Origin: Pelagivirga sediminicola
GTDB lineage: Bacteria; Pseudomonadota; Alphaproteobacteria; Rhodobacterales; Rhodobacteraceae
Assembly (NCBI RefSeq): GCF_003072125.1
Contig: NZ_QCYH01000001.1
Span: 558,001-622,000 of the forward strand
DNA: 64,000 nt
Direction: 5' to 3'
Each line of letters opens with the position of its first letter. Position 1 is the first letter of the stretch. Made by a program: the position numbers and the translations under genes. This document shows, piece after piece, positions 16,430 to 26,449 of the stretch. The notes beneath the pieces were generated by a model that was not told the DNA's origin, did no database searches, and worked only from the letters and a program-made list of their open reading frames with translations.

Positions 16430-18097
16430 TCAGCTCATCCGGCTGATGATGACGGTCACTTCGGGCTTCTTGCCGATCTCGCCGAGGGCCGACTGGCGCG
16501 TGATGCGGCGCAGCTCGTCCTCCAGCTTGTCGTCATCGGCGCGCAGCTTGCGGGCCGAGCGGCCGATGAACTGGCTCAGATCCTCCTCCAGCACATCCAG
16601 CAGCGGCGCGCCGGAACTGCCCGTCTCGGCCAGTCCCTTGATTTCGCACCAGGGATCGCCAAGGCTCTCGTCATCCTCGTCGAGAATGATGTTGACCGCC
16701 ACATGCCCGTTCAGCGCCATGCGGATCCGATCGCGCACGACCCCATCCAGCGCGCCGACCTGAACCGAGCCGTCCAGATAGGTGCGCCCCGTCTCGACAT
16801 GCTCGGCCACGACCGGCGTCTGCGCGGTCAGGTCCATCAGCATTCCGTTCACTGCAAGAACGCCGCGTATCCCCTTGGCATTGCATATCTTTACATGCTC
16901 GCGCAAATGCCGGTGCTCGCCATGCATGGGCACCACCATCTGCGGCTTGATCAGATCATGCATCATCTCGATATCGGGGCGGTTGGCATGGCCGGACACG
17001 TGATAGCGCCCGCTCGTGTCATCGACCACGTCGACGCCCAGCTCGGAGAACTGGTTGATGATGCGAATGACGCCGCGCTCGTTGCCCGGGATCGTCTTGG
17101 ACGAGAACAGGAAGGTGTCACCCTCCTTCAGCTTGATCCCCTGATACTTGCCATTGGCCAGCTGCGCCGAGGCCGCGCGCCGTTCACCCTGCGATCCGGT
17201 CACGATCAGCATCACGCTCTCGCGCGGCAGCGTCTTGGCCTCTTCGGGGCTGACGGTGGGCGGAAATTTCTTGAGCACGCCGGTCTCGACCGACGCTTCG
17301 ACCATGCGCCGCATCGCGCGGCCCATCAGGCACACGCTGCGCCCGGCCCGCGCGCCGGCCTCGGCCAGCGTCAGCACGCGCGCCACGTTGCTGGCGAAGG
17401 TCGTCGCGGCGACCATCCCCTTGGCCGAGGCGACCAGCTTTTCGATCTCGGGGCCGACGGTCGCCTCCGAGCGGCCTTCATGGGCGGAAAACACGTTGGT
17501 CGAATCGCACATCAGCGCCAGAACGCCGTCCTTCGCGATATCCTCGAACAGCGCGTGATCGAAGGGCTCGCCGACGCCGGGATCGGTGTCGATCTTGAAA
17601 TCGCCGCTGTGCAACAGCCGCCCCTTGGGCGTGTCGATCACCAAGGCCGAGCTTTCGGGGATGGAGTGCGAGATCGGCACGAACCCCACCTTGAAGGGGC
17701 CCGCCTGCGTCATCTTGGGCCAGGGCGACACCACCTTGACCGCCTTTTCGGGGTGGCCATGCTCGGCCATCTTGCGGCGCGCGATATTGGCGGTAAAGGC
17801 GCGGGTATAGACCGGCGCGCCGAGGCGCCCGTAATAATGCGCGACGGCGCCGACATGGTCCTCATGCGCGTGGGTGACGAAAACCGCCTCCAGATCCGCC
17901 TTGCGGGCCTCCAGCCACGAGATGTCGGGCAGGATCAGATCCACGCCGGGGCTGGTATCCATATCGGGAAAGGCCACGCCCAGATCGACAAGGATCAGCT
18001 TTTCCTTGCCGGGTTTTCCGTATCCATAGACATAGGCGTTCATGCCGACTTCGCCCGCCCCCCCGAGGGGCAGATAGATCACTCGTTCATTAATCAT
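16430..18097 (-). CDS. rnj: Ribonuclease J
   Basis: 555 aa metallo-beta-lactamase/beta-CASP RNase with 5'-3' exonuclease and endonuclease activity. Zinc motif THAHEDHVGA, further ligands HSIPES and HSGDFKID, beta-CASP region with TGSQGE and SGHANRPDI, and MHGEHRH. The C-terminal domain ends with IIS-type residues. Together with RNase E in the same window this fits alphaproteobacteria that carry both enzymes. rnj follows coaX by 6 bases and birA-coaX-rnj form one unit. Confidence 0.96.
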   Translation of the reverse strand: MINERVIYLPLGGAGEVGMNAYVYGYGKPGKEKLILVDLGVAFPDMDTSPGVDLILPDISWLEARKADLEAVFVTHAHEDHVGAVAHYYGRLGAPVYTRAFTANIARRKMAEHGHPEKAVKVVSPWPKMTQAGPFKVGFVPISHSIPESSALVIDTPKGRLLHSGDFKIDTDPGVGEPFDHALFEDIAKDGVLALMCDSTNVFSAHEGRSEATVGPEIEKLVASAKGMVAATTFASNVARVLTLAEAGARAGRSVCLMGRAMRRMVEASVETGVLKKFPPTVSPEEAKTLPRESVMLIVTGSQGERRAASAQLANGKYQGIKLKEGDTFLFSSKTIPGNERGVIRIINQFSELGVDVVDDTSGRYHVSGHANRPDIEMMHDLIKPQMVVPMHGEHRHLREHVKICNAKGIRGVLAVNGMLMDLTAQTPVVAEHVETGRTYLDGSVQVGALDGVVRDRIRMALNGHVAVNIILDEDDESLGDPWCEIKGLAETGSSGAPLLDVLEEDLSQFIGRSARKLRADDDKLEDELRRITRQSALGEIGKKPEVTVIISRMS

Positions 18098-18103
18098 GCG
18101 GCG

Positions 18104-18877
18104 TCAGCCTTTCTTGTTATAGTCATGTATCACGGTCAGCCCGTGCATCGTCAGATCATCTTCAATTTCATCGAAAAGGTCGGCCCCTTGGGCAAAGAGC
18201 GGCGCCAGCCCGCCGGTGCCGATCACCTTCATCGGGCGCGCATATTCGTCCCGGATTTTCGCGCACAGCCCCTGGACCAGCCCGATATACCCCCAGTAGA
18301 CCCCCGACTGCATGCAGTCGACCGTGTTCGTGCCGATCACGCGCGGCGGCGTCGTCACGTCCACATGCGGCAGCGCGGCGGCGGCGGTGTGCAACGCCTC
18401 AAGGCTGAGATTCACGCCGGGCGCGATCACCCCGCCCACATAGGCGCCATCGGTCGCCACCACGTCGCAGGTGGTGGCCGTTCCGAAATCCACGACGATC
18501 AGATCGCCCCCATGGCGCGACCATGCTCCGGCCGTATTCACCAGGCGGTCCGGCCCCACCAAGGTGCCCGGATCAACGCGCGGCGGCACAGGAAGCGCGC
18601 AATCAGGCTTGCCCACCACCATCGGCCGACAGCCAAAGAACCGGTCCGCGAAAACGCGCAGGTTGAACACGACACGCGGCACCGTGGACGAGATGATGAC
18701 ATCGGTGATGTCCACCTCGATCCCGTAGTGTTTGACCAGCGTGGAATACCACGTGAAATACGCATCCGCCGTGCGCGCGTGATGGGTCGAGGTGCGCAGC
18801 GTGCACAGGAATTCCGATCCGTTCCAGATGGAAAAGACGGTGTTGGTATTCCCGCAGTCGATCGCCAGCAGCATCAT
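18104..18877 (-). CDS. coaX: Type III pantothenate kinase
   Basis: 257 aa. Phosphorylates pantothenate in the first step of coenzyme A synthesis; the type III enzyme belongs to the ASKHA fold. Seen: phosphate-1 motif AIDCGNTNTVFS, GPDRLVN, and the phosphate-2 loop VVDFGTATTCDVV. Two adjacent ATGs (18877, 18874) open the frame. Nine bases after birA and six before rnj. Confidence 0.96.
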   Translation of the reverse strand: MMLLAIDCGNTNTVFSIWNGSEFLCTLRTSTHHARTADAYFTWYSTLVKHYGIEVDITDVIISSTVPRVVFNLRVFADRFFGCRPMVVGKPDCALPVPPRVDPGTLVGPDRLVNTAGAWSRHGGDLIVVDFGTATTCDVVATDGAYVGGVIAPGVNLSLEALHTAAAALPHVDVTTPPRVIGTNTVDCMQSGVYWGYIGLVQGLCAKIRDEYARPMKVIGTGGLAPLFAQGADLFDEIEDDLTMHGLTVIHDYNKKG

Positions 18878-18886
18878 TCGCCTCGT

Positions 18887-19633
18887 CTAGAAATAAACAT
18901 CCGCCGCAGGGATGGCGCGGCGCCCATCGGCGGTAGATAGAACGAGATTGCCGCCCGCGTCCACCGTCTCGAACCGGCCCGACGTCTCGCCCCGCATGGT
19001 GCGCGCGGTCACCTCCTGCCCCAGCCGCGCCGCCCGGGCCAGCCACGCCGCGCGAATGGGGGCAAACCCCTCGGCCTGAAACTCGGCCTCGCGCGCGGCA
19101 TAGCAGGCGGCCAGATGGTCCAGCAGGACCTCGGGCGCGATCCGCGCGCCGGTCTCCGACAGCAGTGAAACCGCGGGCAAGGCCCCCGCCTCGCCCGGCT
19201 CCGGCACGCCGGTCAGGTTCACGCCGATGCCGATCACCAGATGCATCATGCGCCCGCCCGCGCTGCTGCCCTCCAGCAATATCCCGGCCAGCTTGCCGCC
19301 CGACAAGAGCACGTCATTGGGCCATTTCAGCGCAAGCTCCGCGCCGGGCACCAGCGCGCTCAGCGCATCATGCAACGCCAGCGACGCCGCGAAGGACCGC
19401 AGCGCCGCCTGCCCCGGCGGCTCGGCCGGGCGCAGGACCAGCGACGCGGCGAAATTGCCGGCCGGATCACGCCACGCGCGGCCGCGCCGTCCGCGCCCGC
19501 TCAGCTGGCGCGCGGCGAAGATCCAGGTCGGCCCGGACAGCCCGCCGGCCTGGCGCATGGCCTCGGCATTGGTGCTGTCCACCTGCGCCAACATGCGCCG
19601 CCCATATCCTTCTGGCCAAACCGGGTCATTCAT
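18887..19633 (-). CDS. birA: Biotin--[acetyl-CoA-carboxylase] ligase (no repressor domain)
   Basis: 248 aa. Activates biotin as biotinyl-AMP and attaches it to carboxyl carrier proteins. The biotin-binding loop is SGRGRRGRAW and the catalytic strand is LALKWPNDVLL; a C-terminal SH3-like domain follows (GRFETVDAGGNLVL). It lacks the N-terminal helix-turn-helix of E. coli BirA, so it is a ligase only. The ATG at 19633 lies inside the recurring GAGTATTTTT motif, so that motif acts as its leader. Confidence 0.93.
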   Translation of the reverse strand: MNDPVWPEGYGRRMLAQVDSTNAEAMRQAGGLSGPTWIFAARQLSGRGRRGRAWRDPAGNFAASLVLRPAEPPGQAALRSFAASLALHDALSALVPGAELALKWPNDVLLSGGKLAGILLEGSSAGGRMMHLVIGIGVNLTGVPEPGEAGALPAVSLLSETGARIAPEVLLDHLAACYAAREAEFQAEGFAPIRAAWLARAARLGQEVTARTMRGETSGRFETVDAGGNLVLSTADGRRAIPAADVYF

Positions 19634-19652
19634 CTTGGCAAAAATACTCTCT
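19631..19652 (-). repeat. Copy 2 of the recurring motif, containing the birA start codon
   Basis: On the minus strand: GAGTATTTTTGCCAAG followed by ATGAAT, where the ATG is the birA start. It sits directly after a GC hairpin (GCAGCC-TTCAG-GGCTGC on the plus strand, about 19657-19673). Confidence 0.6.
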
Positions 19653-19684
19653 CATGCGCAGCCTTCAGGGCTGCAAAAAACAAA

Positions 19685-19706
19685 GTGACGCGCCGGGGCG
19701 CGTCAC
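19685..19706 (-). terminator. Terminator of the nuo operon
   Basis: A perfect 8-bp stem GTGACGCG/CGCGTCAC with loop CCCCGG on the minus strand, followed by TTTGTTTTTTG. It starts 27 bases after the nuoN stop and is the strongest intrinsic terminator in the window. Confidence 0.9.
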
Positions 19707-19732
19707 CTTTTAACGGACATAGCGGAGCGGTC

Positions 19733-21178
19733 TTATTTGACCAGTGTTGACGCTGCTGCCTGCGCCGCGCCCTCGATCCCGAAGAGGTTGATACCCGGCA
19801 GCCAGCCCAGCCCGATCAGCGCGGCAGACACCATCAGGACCCCCCACAGAACAGCCGATCCCGGCGGGTCCAGCGCCTCGCCCTCGTCGCCGAAATACAT
19901 GTAGAAGACAATCCGCAGATAATAGAACGCGCCGATGACCGAGCCGACGACACCCAGAACGGCCAGCCATGTCAGCCCGCCCTCATAGGCGGCGCGCAGC
20001 ACGTAGAACTTGCCGAAAAAGCCCAGCAGCGGCGGCACGCCGGCAAGGCTGAACAGCAGCACCAGCATCGCCAGCGCGCGGCCGGGATGCGATTTGGAGT
20101 AAAGGTTCAGACTGCGGATATCGGTGATCGGCACGCCATCCTTCTGCATCGACAGGATGAAGGCAAAGGTGCCAACGTTCATCGTCACATAGATCGCAAG
20201 ATAGATCAGCATCGCCTGCACGCCGAATGCCGTGCCCGACGCCAGCCCCATCAGCGCAAAGCCCATATGCGCGATGGTCGAATAGCCCATCAGGCGCTTG
20301 AAATCGGTCTGGCCGATGGCGGCGACGCTTCCCCAGAAGATCGACAGAACACTCATCAACGCGACGATCTGCTGCCAGTCGGACACGACCCCGCCAAAGG
20401 CGTCAAACATCACGCGGGCAAACAATCCCGCCGCCGCCACCTTGGGCGCGGTGATGAAAAACGCCGTCACCGGGGTCGGCGCGCCTTCGTAGACGTCGGG
20501 CGCCCACATGTGGAACGGAACGACCGACATCTTGAAGGCGATCCCGGACATCACGAAGACCAGTCCGAACAGCAGCCCCAGAGGCGCCTGCCCTTCGGCC
20601 GCCGCGATGATCCCGGCAAAGCCTGTCGTGCCGACAAAACCATAGACCAGCGAGGCGCCGTACAGCAGCAAGCCCGAGCTGAGCGCGCCCAGCACGAAAT
20701 ATTTCAGCCCCGCCTCGGTGGATTTCACGCTGTCGCGGCGCATCGCCGCCACCACGTAGAGCGCCAGCGACTGCAGCTCCAGCCCCATGTAGAGCGACAT
20801 GAGGTCCCCGGCGCTGACCATCATCATCATGCCGACGACGCTAAGCGCAATCAGGATCGGATACTCGAACCGCAGCATCCCGCGCCGCGCCATGTAATCC
20901 TGCCCCATCACCATCACGGCAGCGGCGCTGATCAGGATCATCACCTTGGCGAACCGCGAGAACCCGTCATCGATGAACATGCCCGAAAACGCCGTGCGCG
21001 CACCCGAACCGGTTGTCCCGATCCAGAAGGCCAGCGCCACGAACAGCGCCGCCGTCAGCCAGATCAGCATGCCCGCCGCCTTGTCCTTGACGGTAAAGAC
21101 CGCGCCCAGAAGGGCCAGCATCGCATAAACCGCGATGACGATCTCGGGCAGGATAATGTTCAGATCAGCCTGGATCAT
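19733..21178 (-). CDS. nuoN: NADH-quinone oxidoreductase subunit N
   Basis: 481 aa antiporter-like membrane subunit of complex I, about 14 transmembrane helices. Key features: the [14 protein letters not shown] segment with conserved Glu, [16 protein letters not shown] with the Lys, and [26 protein letters not shown] of the Proton_antipo_M domain. The start at 21178 ([12 protein letters not shown]) was chosen over a frame 14 codons longer because it begins the first helix. Last gene of the operon, 10 bases after nuoM. Confidence 0.97.
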   Translation of the reverse strand: MIQADLNIILPEIVIAVYAMLALLGAVFTVKDKAAGMLIWLTAALFVALAFWIGTTGSGARTAFSGMFIDDGFSRFAKVMILISAAAVMVMGQDYMARRGMLRFEYPILIALSVVGMMMMVSAGDLMSLYMGLELQSLALYVVAAMRRDSVKSTEAGLKYFVLGALSSGLLLYGASLVYGFVGTTGFAGIIAAAEGQAPLGLLFGLVFVMSGIAFKMSVVPFHMWAPDVYEGAPTPVTAFFITAPKVAAAGLFARVMFDAFGGVVSDWQQIVALMSVLSIFWGSVAAIGQTDFKRLMGYSTIAHMGFALMGLASGTAFGVQAMLIYLAIYVTMNVGTFAFILSMQKDGVPITDIRSLNLYSKSHPGRALAMLVLLFSLAGVPPLLGFFGKFYVLRAAYEGGLTWLAVLGVVGSVIGAFYYLRIVFYMYFGDEGEALDPPGSAVLWGVLMVSAALIGLGWLPGINLFGIEGAAQAAASTLVK

Positions 21179-21188
21179 CTGGGCCTCC

Positions 21189-22742
21189 TCAATTCGCGGC
21201 TGCGGCGGTCTGGACGGCACTTTCCGTGCCCCCCTGCGCCAGCGCGGTGTCGTATTGCGAAATCAGCGCCTCGGTCGAGGGGCCGATGATGTCCAGCACC
21301 AGCGCCGGATAGACCCCGAGCAACAAGGTCATTGCCACCAGCGGCGCAAAGATCGCCCGCTCGCGCCCGGTCATGTCGGCGATGGATTTCAGGCTTTCCT
21401 TGATCAGATCGCCCAGCACCACCCGGCGGTAAAGCCACAGCGCATAGGCCGCCGACAGGATCACGCCGGTCGCGGCCACGGCGGCAACCCAGGTGTTGAC
21501 CTGAAAGACGCCGATCAGCGTCAGGAATTCCCCGATGAAGCCCGACGTGCCCGGCAGGCCGACATTGGCCATGGTGAAGAACAGGAAGATCAGCGCATAG
21601 CTCGGCATCCGGTTCACGAGGCCGCCATATGCGTCGATCTCGCGCGTGTGCATCCGGTCATAGATCACCCCCACACAGAGAAAGAGCGCGCCCGAGATGA
21701 AGCCGTGGCTGATCATCTGGAAGATCGCCCCGTCCACGCCCTGCTGGTTCGCCGCGAAAATGCCCATGGTGACATATCCCATATGAGCCACCGACGAATA
21801 GGCAATCAGCTTTTTCATGTCCGCCTGCGCCAGCGCCACCAGCGAGGTATAGACGATGGCAATCGCCGACATCCACAGCACCAGCGGCGTCAGCAACTCG
21901 GCCCCGATGGGGAACATCGGCAGGCTGAACCGCAGGAAGCCATAGCCGCCCATCTTCAAAAGGATCGCGGCCAGCACGACCGATCCGGCGGTCGGCGCCT
22001 GAACGTGGGCGTCGGGCAGCCAGGTATGCACCGGCCACATCGGCATCTTGACCGCGAAGCTGGCAAAGAACGCCAGGAACAGCAGCGTCTGCATGCCGCC
22101 AACCACGCTGAAGCCCAGCACGCTGAACGTCTCGCTGTCAAAGGCATGGCGCATCAGCGACGGGATATCGGTGGTGCCCGCGTCCGAGAACATCGCGACC
22201 ATCGCGACCAGCATCAGCACCGATCCGAGGAACGTATAGAGGAAGAACTTGAAGGATGCGTAAATCCGCTCCTTGCCGCCCCAGATGCCGATGATCAGGA
22301 ACATCGGAATCAGCCCCGCCTCGAAGAAGAGGTAGAACAGCACCAGATCCAGCGCCATGAAAACGCCCAGCATCAGCGTTTCCAAAATCAGGAACGCGAT
22401 CATGTATTCCTTGACGCGGCTCTTGATTCCCCAGGATGCGGCGATGGACAGCGGCATCATGAAGGTGGTCAGCAGCACGAAGAGCACGCTGATCCCGTCC
22501 ACGCCCATCTTGTATTTCAGGCCCATCAACCATTCACGCTCTTCCACGAACTGAAAGCCGGTGTTGCCGGGGTCGAAATCGAACAGGATGAACAGCGAGA
22601 CGAGGAACGTCACCACCGTTGCCGCCAGCGCCACCCATTTGGCATTGCGCTGCGCCGCGGCGTCCTCGCCCCGCAGGAAAATGGCCAGGATCGCGGCCGC
22701 GATGAGGGGGATGAACGTGGTGATCGACAGAACGTTTTCCAT
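21189..22742 (-). CDS. nuoM: NADH-quinone oxidoreductase subunit M
   Basis: 517 aa antiporter-like proton-pumping subunit. Starts [18 protein letters not shown]; contains [18 protein letters not shown] with the conserved Glu, and the [22 protein letters not shown] motif with Lys and His of the pumping channel. Its ATG overlaps the nuoL stop as TGATG. The 10-codon longer frame upstream lies in nuoL and is not needed. Confidence 0.97.
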   Translation of the reverse strand: MENVLSITTFIPLIAAAILAIFLRGEDAAAQRNAKWVALAATVVTFLVSLFILFDFDPGNTGFQFVEEREWLMGLKYKMGVDGISVLFVLLTTFMMPLSIAASWGIKSRVKEYMIAFLILETLMLGVFMALDLVLFYLFFEAGLIPMFLIIGIWGGKERIYASFKFFLYTFLGSVLMLVAMVAMFSDAGTTDIPSLMRHAFDSETFSVLGFSVVGGMQTLLFLAFFASFAVKMPMWPVHTWLPDAHVQAPTAGSVVLAAILLKMGGYGFLRFSLPMFPIGAELLTPLVLWMSAIAIVYTSLVALAQADMKKLIAYSSVAHMGYVTMGIFAANQQGVDGAIFQMISHGFISGALFLCVGVIYDRMHTREIDAYGGLVNRMPSYALIFLFFTMANVGLPGTSGFIGEFLTLIGVFQVNTWVAAVAATGVILSAAYALWLYRRVVLGDLIKESLKSIADMTGRERAIFAPLVAMTLLLGVYPALVLDIIGPSTEALISQYDTALAQGGTESAVQTAAAAN

Positions 22743-24904
22743 CAGTTTGCCCCTCCGGAGATCGTCATCCATGTGACGAGGATCACGATCCCGATCACCA
22801 TGGCGAAGGCATAGGTAAAGATATAGCCGGACTGCGCGCGTCCCGCGAGGCGGGTGAAGAAGGGCACGATGCCCATCGCCACGCCGTTGATCGCGCCGTC
22901 GATGATGTTGCCGTCACCGCGCTTCCACAGGAAGCCGCCGAACTTTTTCGCCGGGCCGACGATCAGCGCATCGTAAATCTCGTCGAAATACCACTTGTTC
23001 AGCAAGAACGCATAGAGCGGGCGCTGCGCCTCCATGAACTTGCGGGGGGTGGACGGGCTCCAGACATAGAACCACAGCGCGGTCAGCAGGCCGAGAATCA
23101 TCGCGACGAAGGGGCTGACCTTGACCCAGACGGGCGCATGGTGCGCGTCGTCGATCACGGTGTTCCCGGCGCCCATGTAGATCGCGCCTTGGGGGGCGAT
23201 GCCCGGTTCCGTTTCCGGCGCCATCGCCTCGGCATGGGCCTCGCCCGCCGCGGTGGCATCCGCGCCCTCGATATCCTTGGTAACGGCATCCGCCGCACCT
23301 TCAAGATCGCCCTCGGCCAGCGCCTCGCCCGCGGCGACAACGCCCTCGGCAGGTGCGCTCGCCTCGGCGTGGTGGGCGGGAATTCCGAAGAACCTGTTCA
23401 CCTTGTCATGATCGCCAAAGAAGCTGCCATACCAGACCATCCCGGCCAGGACCGACCCCACGGCCAGCACGCCCAGCGGCACAAGCATCACCATGGGCGA
23501 TTCATGCGCGTTCTGATGCGTCTGCTTGTCGCCGCGCGCGGTGCCGAAGAAGGTCAGGAACATCAGGCGCCAGCTGTAGAAACTGGTCAGCGCGGCGGCA
23601 ATCACCAGCATCCAGAAGGCATAGCCGCCCGCCGAACCGGCCCATGCGCTCTCGATCACGGCATCCTTGGACAGGAAGCCGGCGAAACCGATATGGGTCA
23701 GCGGGATGCCGACGCCGGTAATGGCCAGCGTGCCGATCATCATCGCCCAGAACGTATAGGGCAGCTTGTGGCGCAAGCCGCCATAGTTGCGCATGTCCTG
23801 CTCGTGATGCATCCCGTGAATGACCGAGCCCGCGCCTAAAAACAGCATCGCCTTGAAGAACGCGTGCGTCAGCAGATGGAACATCGCCACCGAATAGGCG
23901 CCGACGCCTGCGGCGACAAACATGTAACCCAGCTGGCTCATGGTCGAATAGGCGATGACGCGCTTGATGTCGTTCTGCACAAGGCCGATCGTCGCGGCGA
24001 CAAAGGCGGTGGTCGCGCCGATGAAGGTCACGAACATCAGCGCCTCGGGCGCGTATTCCATCAGCGGCGACATGCGGCAGACAAGGAACACGCCCGCCGT
24101 GACCATCGTCGCGGCATGAATCAGGGCCGACACCGGCGTCGGGCCTTCCATCGCGTCGGGCAGCCATGTGTGCAGACCAAGCTGCGCCGATTTGCCCATC
24201 GCGCCGACGAAAAGCAGGAAAGCGATCAGGTTGGCCGCGTTCCAGTCAGTCCACAGGAAGCGCAGCTGCGTTTCCGCCAGCGCGGGGCCGGCGGCGAAAA
24301 TGTCCTGAAAATTGATCGAGTCCGTCAGGAAGAAGATCGCGAGGATGCCCAGCAGGAAACCGAAATCGCCGACCCGGTTGACCACAAACGCCTTGATCGC
24401 GGCCGCGTTGGCCGAAGGCTTGCGGTAGTAGAACCCGATCAGAAGGTATGAGGCGAGGCCCACACCCTCCCAGCCGAAGAACATCTGCAGCAGGTTGTCG
24501 GCCGTCACCAGCATCAGCATCGCGAAGGTAAAAAGCGACAGGTAGGCGAAGAAGCGGGGGCGATAGGAGACCCCCTCCTCGAAATTGTGGTCATGGGCCA
24601 TGTAGCCAATGGAATAAAGGTGAACCAGCGCCGAAACGGAGGTCACCACGATCAGCATGATCGCCGTCAGCCGGTCCAGACGAATCGACCACGTCGTATC
24701 CAGCGCGCCCGACTGCACCCAGTCAAGGATGTGGATCTGCTGCAGCGTGCCGTCATGGCCGATGAACACGATCCACGACAGCGCGCAGGACAGGAACAAC
24801 AGCGCCGTGGTCAGAACCTGTGCGCCCTTGTCCCCGATGATGCGCCAGCCGAAGCCCGCGATGATGGCGCCCACGAGGGGGGCGAAGAGGATGATCTTTT
24901 CCAT
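22742..24904 (-). CDS. nuoL: NADH-quinone oxidoreductase subunit L
   Basis: 720 aa, about 100 residues longer than E. coli NuoL. Antiporter-like core with [55 protein letters not shown], then the long lateral helix and last membrane segment ([16 protein letters not shown]). Residues about 511-570 are an Ala/Glu-rich, helix-prone insertion (e.g. [20 protein letters not shown]) placed before the final helices. Proton pumping at the distal end of the membrane arm. Confidence 0.97.
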   Translation of the reverse strand: MEKIILFAPLVGAIIAGFGWRIIGDKGAQVLTTALLFLSCALSWIVFIGHDGTLQQIHILDWVQSGALDTTWSIRLDRLTAIMLIVVTSVSALVHLYSIGYMAHDHNFEEGVSYRPRFFAYLSLFTFAMLMLVTADNLLQMFFGWEGVGLASYLLIGFYYRKPSANAAAIKAFVVNRVGDFGFLLGILAIFFLTDSINFQDIFAAGPALAETQLRFLWTDWNAANLIAFLLFVGAMGKSAQLGLHTWLPDAMEGPTPVSALIHAATMVTAGVFLVCRMSPLMEYAPEALMFVTFIGATTAFVAATIGLVQNDIKRVIAYSTMSQLGYMFVAAGVGAYSVAMFHLLTHAFFKAMLFLGAGSVIHGMHHEQDMRNYGGLRHKLPYTFWAMMIGTLAITGVGIPLTHIGFAGFLSKDAVIESAWAGSAGGYAFWMLVIAAALTSFYSWRLMFLTFFGTARGDKQTHQNAHESPMVMLVPLGVLAVGSVLAGMVWYGSFFGDHDKVNRFFGIPAHHAEASAPAEGVVAAGEALAEGDLEGAADAVTKDIEGADATAAGEAHAEAMAPETEPGIAPQGAIYMGAGNTVIDDAHHAPVWVKVSPFVAMILGLLTALWFYVWSPSTPRKFMEAQRPLYAFLLNKWYFDEIYDALIVGPAKKFGGFLWKRGDGNIIDGAINGVAMGIVPFFTRLAGRAQSGYIFTYAFAMVIGIVILVTWMTISGGAN

Positions 24905-24908
24905 GGCG

Positions 24909-25214
24909 TCAGCCCTTCATCACGTTGACGTCTTCGACCGCGATCGTGCCGCGGTTGCGGAAGAAGCAGACAAGGATCGCAAGGCCGATGGCGGCCTCGG
25001 CGGCGGCGACGGTCAGGACCAGCAGGGTAAAGACCTGGCCGGCCAGATCGCCGGCGAAACTGGAAAATGCGACAAGGTTGATATTGACCGCCAGCAGCAT
25101 CAGCTCGATCGACATGAGCAGGATGATCACGTTCTTGCGGTTCAGGAATAGCCCGAAGATGCCGATGACGAACAGCGTCGCCGCCACCGTCAGGTAATGT
25201 TCAATTCCGATCAT
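24909..25214 (-). CDS. nuoK: NADH-quinone oxidoreductase subunit K
   Basis: 101 aa, three transmembrane helices, family length. Conserved membrane glutamates are in [20 protein letters not shown] and [13 protein letters not shown]. Part of the central E-channel of complex I. Four bases before nuoL. Confidence 0.98.
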   Translation of the reverse strand: MIGIEHYLTVAATLFVIGIFGLFLNRKNVIILLMSIELMLLAVNINLVAFSSFAGDLAGQVFTLLVLTVAAAEAAIGLAILVCFFRNRGTIAVEDVNVMKG

Positions 25215-25257
25215 TTCTGTCCCTCAGTCTTTCTTGTCTGGCCCGGCTCTCTGGCTC

Positions 25258-25277
25258 GGGCGCCTTTTGCGGCGCCC
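25258..25277 (-). other. GC hairpin between the 24-codon frame and nuoK
   Basis: GGGCGCC-TTTTGC-GGCGCCC: a perfect 7-bp stem (25258-25264 with 25271-25277) within the operon. No T run on the minus strand, so it is more likely an mRNA stability or segmental-decay element than a terminator. Confidence 0.45.
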
Positions 25278-25288
25278 TTGCTGGCGGT

Positions 25289-25363
25289 TCAGCCGATCAG
25301 CGTATAGCCGCCAAAGACGACGATCAGCACGACGACGAGAACAACGATTGTATTTCTGGACAT
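25289..25363 (-). CDS. Putative 24-aa single-span membrane microprotein inside nuo
   Basis: Reads MSRNTIVVLVVVLIVVFGGY then TLIG and a TGA stop. After a short basic N-terminus (SRN) the rest is one hydrophobic helix ending in Gly-Tyr, the pattern of a bitopic membrane microprotein. AAGGA about 8-9 bases upstream of the ATG is a fair ribosome binding site. It fills the otherwise unexplained 216-base space between nuoJ (25431) and nuoK (25214). Genuine expression is inference; it could be an accessory subunit or assembly helper of complex I. Confidence 0.55.
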   Translation of the reverse strand: MSRNTIVVLVVVLIVVFGGYTLIG

Positions 25364-25430
25364 GCGCTTGGTTCCTTGGCGTGGCGCGACACCAATGGTG
25401 CCGCATTCATATGTTAACGATCGGCGGGGC

Positions 25431-26039
25431 CTAGAGGCCCTGCCCCGGCTTGACGTCCTTCAGCTCCATCGCCTTGGCCGGATCGCGCCACATCTGCTGC
25501 AGCACGTTCTGCCGCTTGACGTCGACACGGTGGCGCAGCGTCAGCACGATGGCCCCGATCATGGCAACCAGCAGGATCAGGCCCGCCAGCTGGAACAGAA
25601 GGAAATACTTGTCATAGAGCAGCAGGCCCAGTGCGGCGGTGTTGTGCACGTCCACCGGTGCGGGCGCGACGCGCGCCGCCTCGGCCCCGGCCGACACTTC
25701 CCACGCGCCAAAGGCGATGCCGAACTGCATCAGCAGGATCAGCCCGATCAGCAGCGCCAGCGGCATGTATCTGGCCGTTTCGGCCTTCAGCTCGGCGAAA
25801 TCGACATCCAGCATCATCACCACGAAGAGGAACAGGACCGCCACCGCGCCGACATAGACGATCACCAGCAGCATCGCCACGAACTCGGCCCCCAGCAGCA
25901 CGAAAAGCCCCGCCGCGCTGATGAAGCTGAGGATCAGCCACAGAACCGAATGAACCGGGTTGCGGCTGACGACGGTGAACAGCCCGCCGACAAGCGCCGA
26001 TATCGCAAACAGATAGAACGCAAAGGCCATCGCGGTCAT
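25431..26039 (-). CDS. nuoJ: NADH-quinone oxidoreductase subunit J
   Basis: 202 aa, five transmembrane helices. Contains the conserved [23 protein letters not shown] segment (third helix, the pi-bulge region) and a C-terminal cytoplasmic tail. Forms the E-channel with NuoK, NuoA and NuoH. Its ATG overlaps the stop of the upstream decarboxylase-like gene by 4 bases (ATGA). Confidence 0.97.
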   Translation of the reverse strand: MTAMAFAFYLFAISALVGGLFTVVSRNPVHSVLWLILSFISAAGLFVLLGAEFVAMLLVIVYVGAVAVLFLFVVMMLDVDFAELKAETARYMPLALLIGLILLMQFGIAFGAWEVSAGAEAARVAPAPVDVHNTAALGLLLYDKYFLLFQLAGLILLVAMIGAIVLTLRHRVDVKRQNVLQQMWRDPAKAMELKDVKPGQGL

Positions 26040-26449
26040 GTGTCTTTTCCTTCCTCGGTTTGCCCGTCCATCACCCCTTGGGCCAGATCCATCGCGCGGG
26101 TCATGGCCGGTGCGCCGGCGAACATCGCCATGGTCGCGATCGTCTCGGCGATCTCGGCCTTGGTGGCGCCTGCCTCCAGCAGGTGGCGCACGGTCAGGCG
26201 CACGGCGGTGTCGGCCTGTGCGCCCTGCATCGTCAGCCCCGCCAGCGTCAGCAGCAGCCGCGTCTTGGCATCAAGCCCATCGGGGTTCAAGCCCTTGCCG
26301 AACATCATCTCCATGATGTCCTTGGGCATCGTCTGCCACATCGCCTCGAATGCTTTGGGCGAAAACGCGTCCATCGCAGGGTTCATGGACTTCATCATGT
26401 CCTGCGCCTGCCGCATCATCTGTTCGAATGGGTTCACGGGATCGCTCAT
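26036..26449 (-). CDS. Carboxymuconolactone-decarboxylase-like protein without cysteines
   Basis: 137 aa. The C-terminal 75 residues match the CMD/AhpD helical fold: [20 protein letters not shown], then [20 protein letters not shown] and [12 protein letters not shown]. The Cys-x2-Cys redox pair of AhpD-type members is absent, so enzymatic activity of that type is not expected. The N-terminus is Met-rich ([19 protein letters not shown]). It is coupled by ATGA overlaps at both ends, to nuoI upstream and nuoJ downstream, so its dosage is tied to complex I. A scaffolding role is inference. Confidence 0.85.
   Translation of the reverse strand: MSDPVNPFEQMMRQAQDMMKSMNPAMDAFSPKAFEAMWQTMPKDIMEMMFGKGLNPDGLDAKTRLLLTLAGLTMQGAQADTAVRLTVRHLLEAGATKAEIAETIATMAMFAGAPAMTRAMDLAQGVMDGQTEEGKDT

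Noticed and set aside
16391..18940. Plus-strand open frame of 849 codons opposite rnj and coaX
   Set aside because: It is the antisense shadow of well-recognised minus-strand genes; long antisense frames are expected at this GC content.
25224..25406. 60-codon minus frame overlapping the 24-codon nuo frame
   Set aside because: Very Arg-rich shadow of the hydrophobic microprotein frame; no sensible domain or start.
26423..26436. GTTC-N6-GTTC resembling a second SOS box
   Set aside because: Spacing is 6 rather than 7 and it lies inside the coding region of the CMD-like gene.
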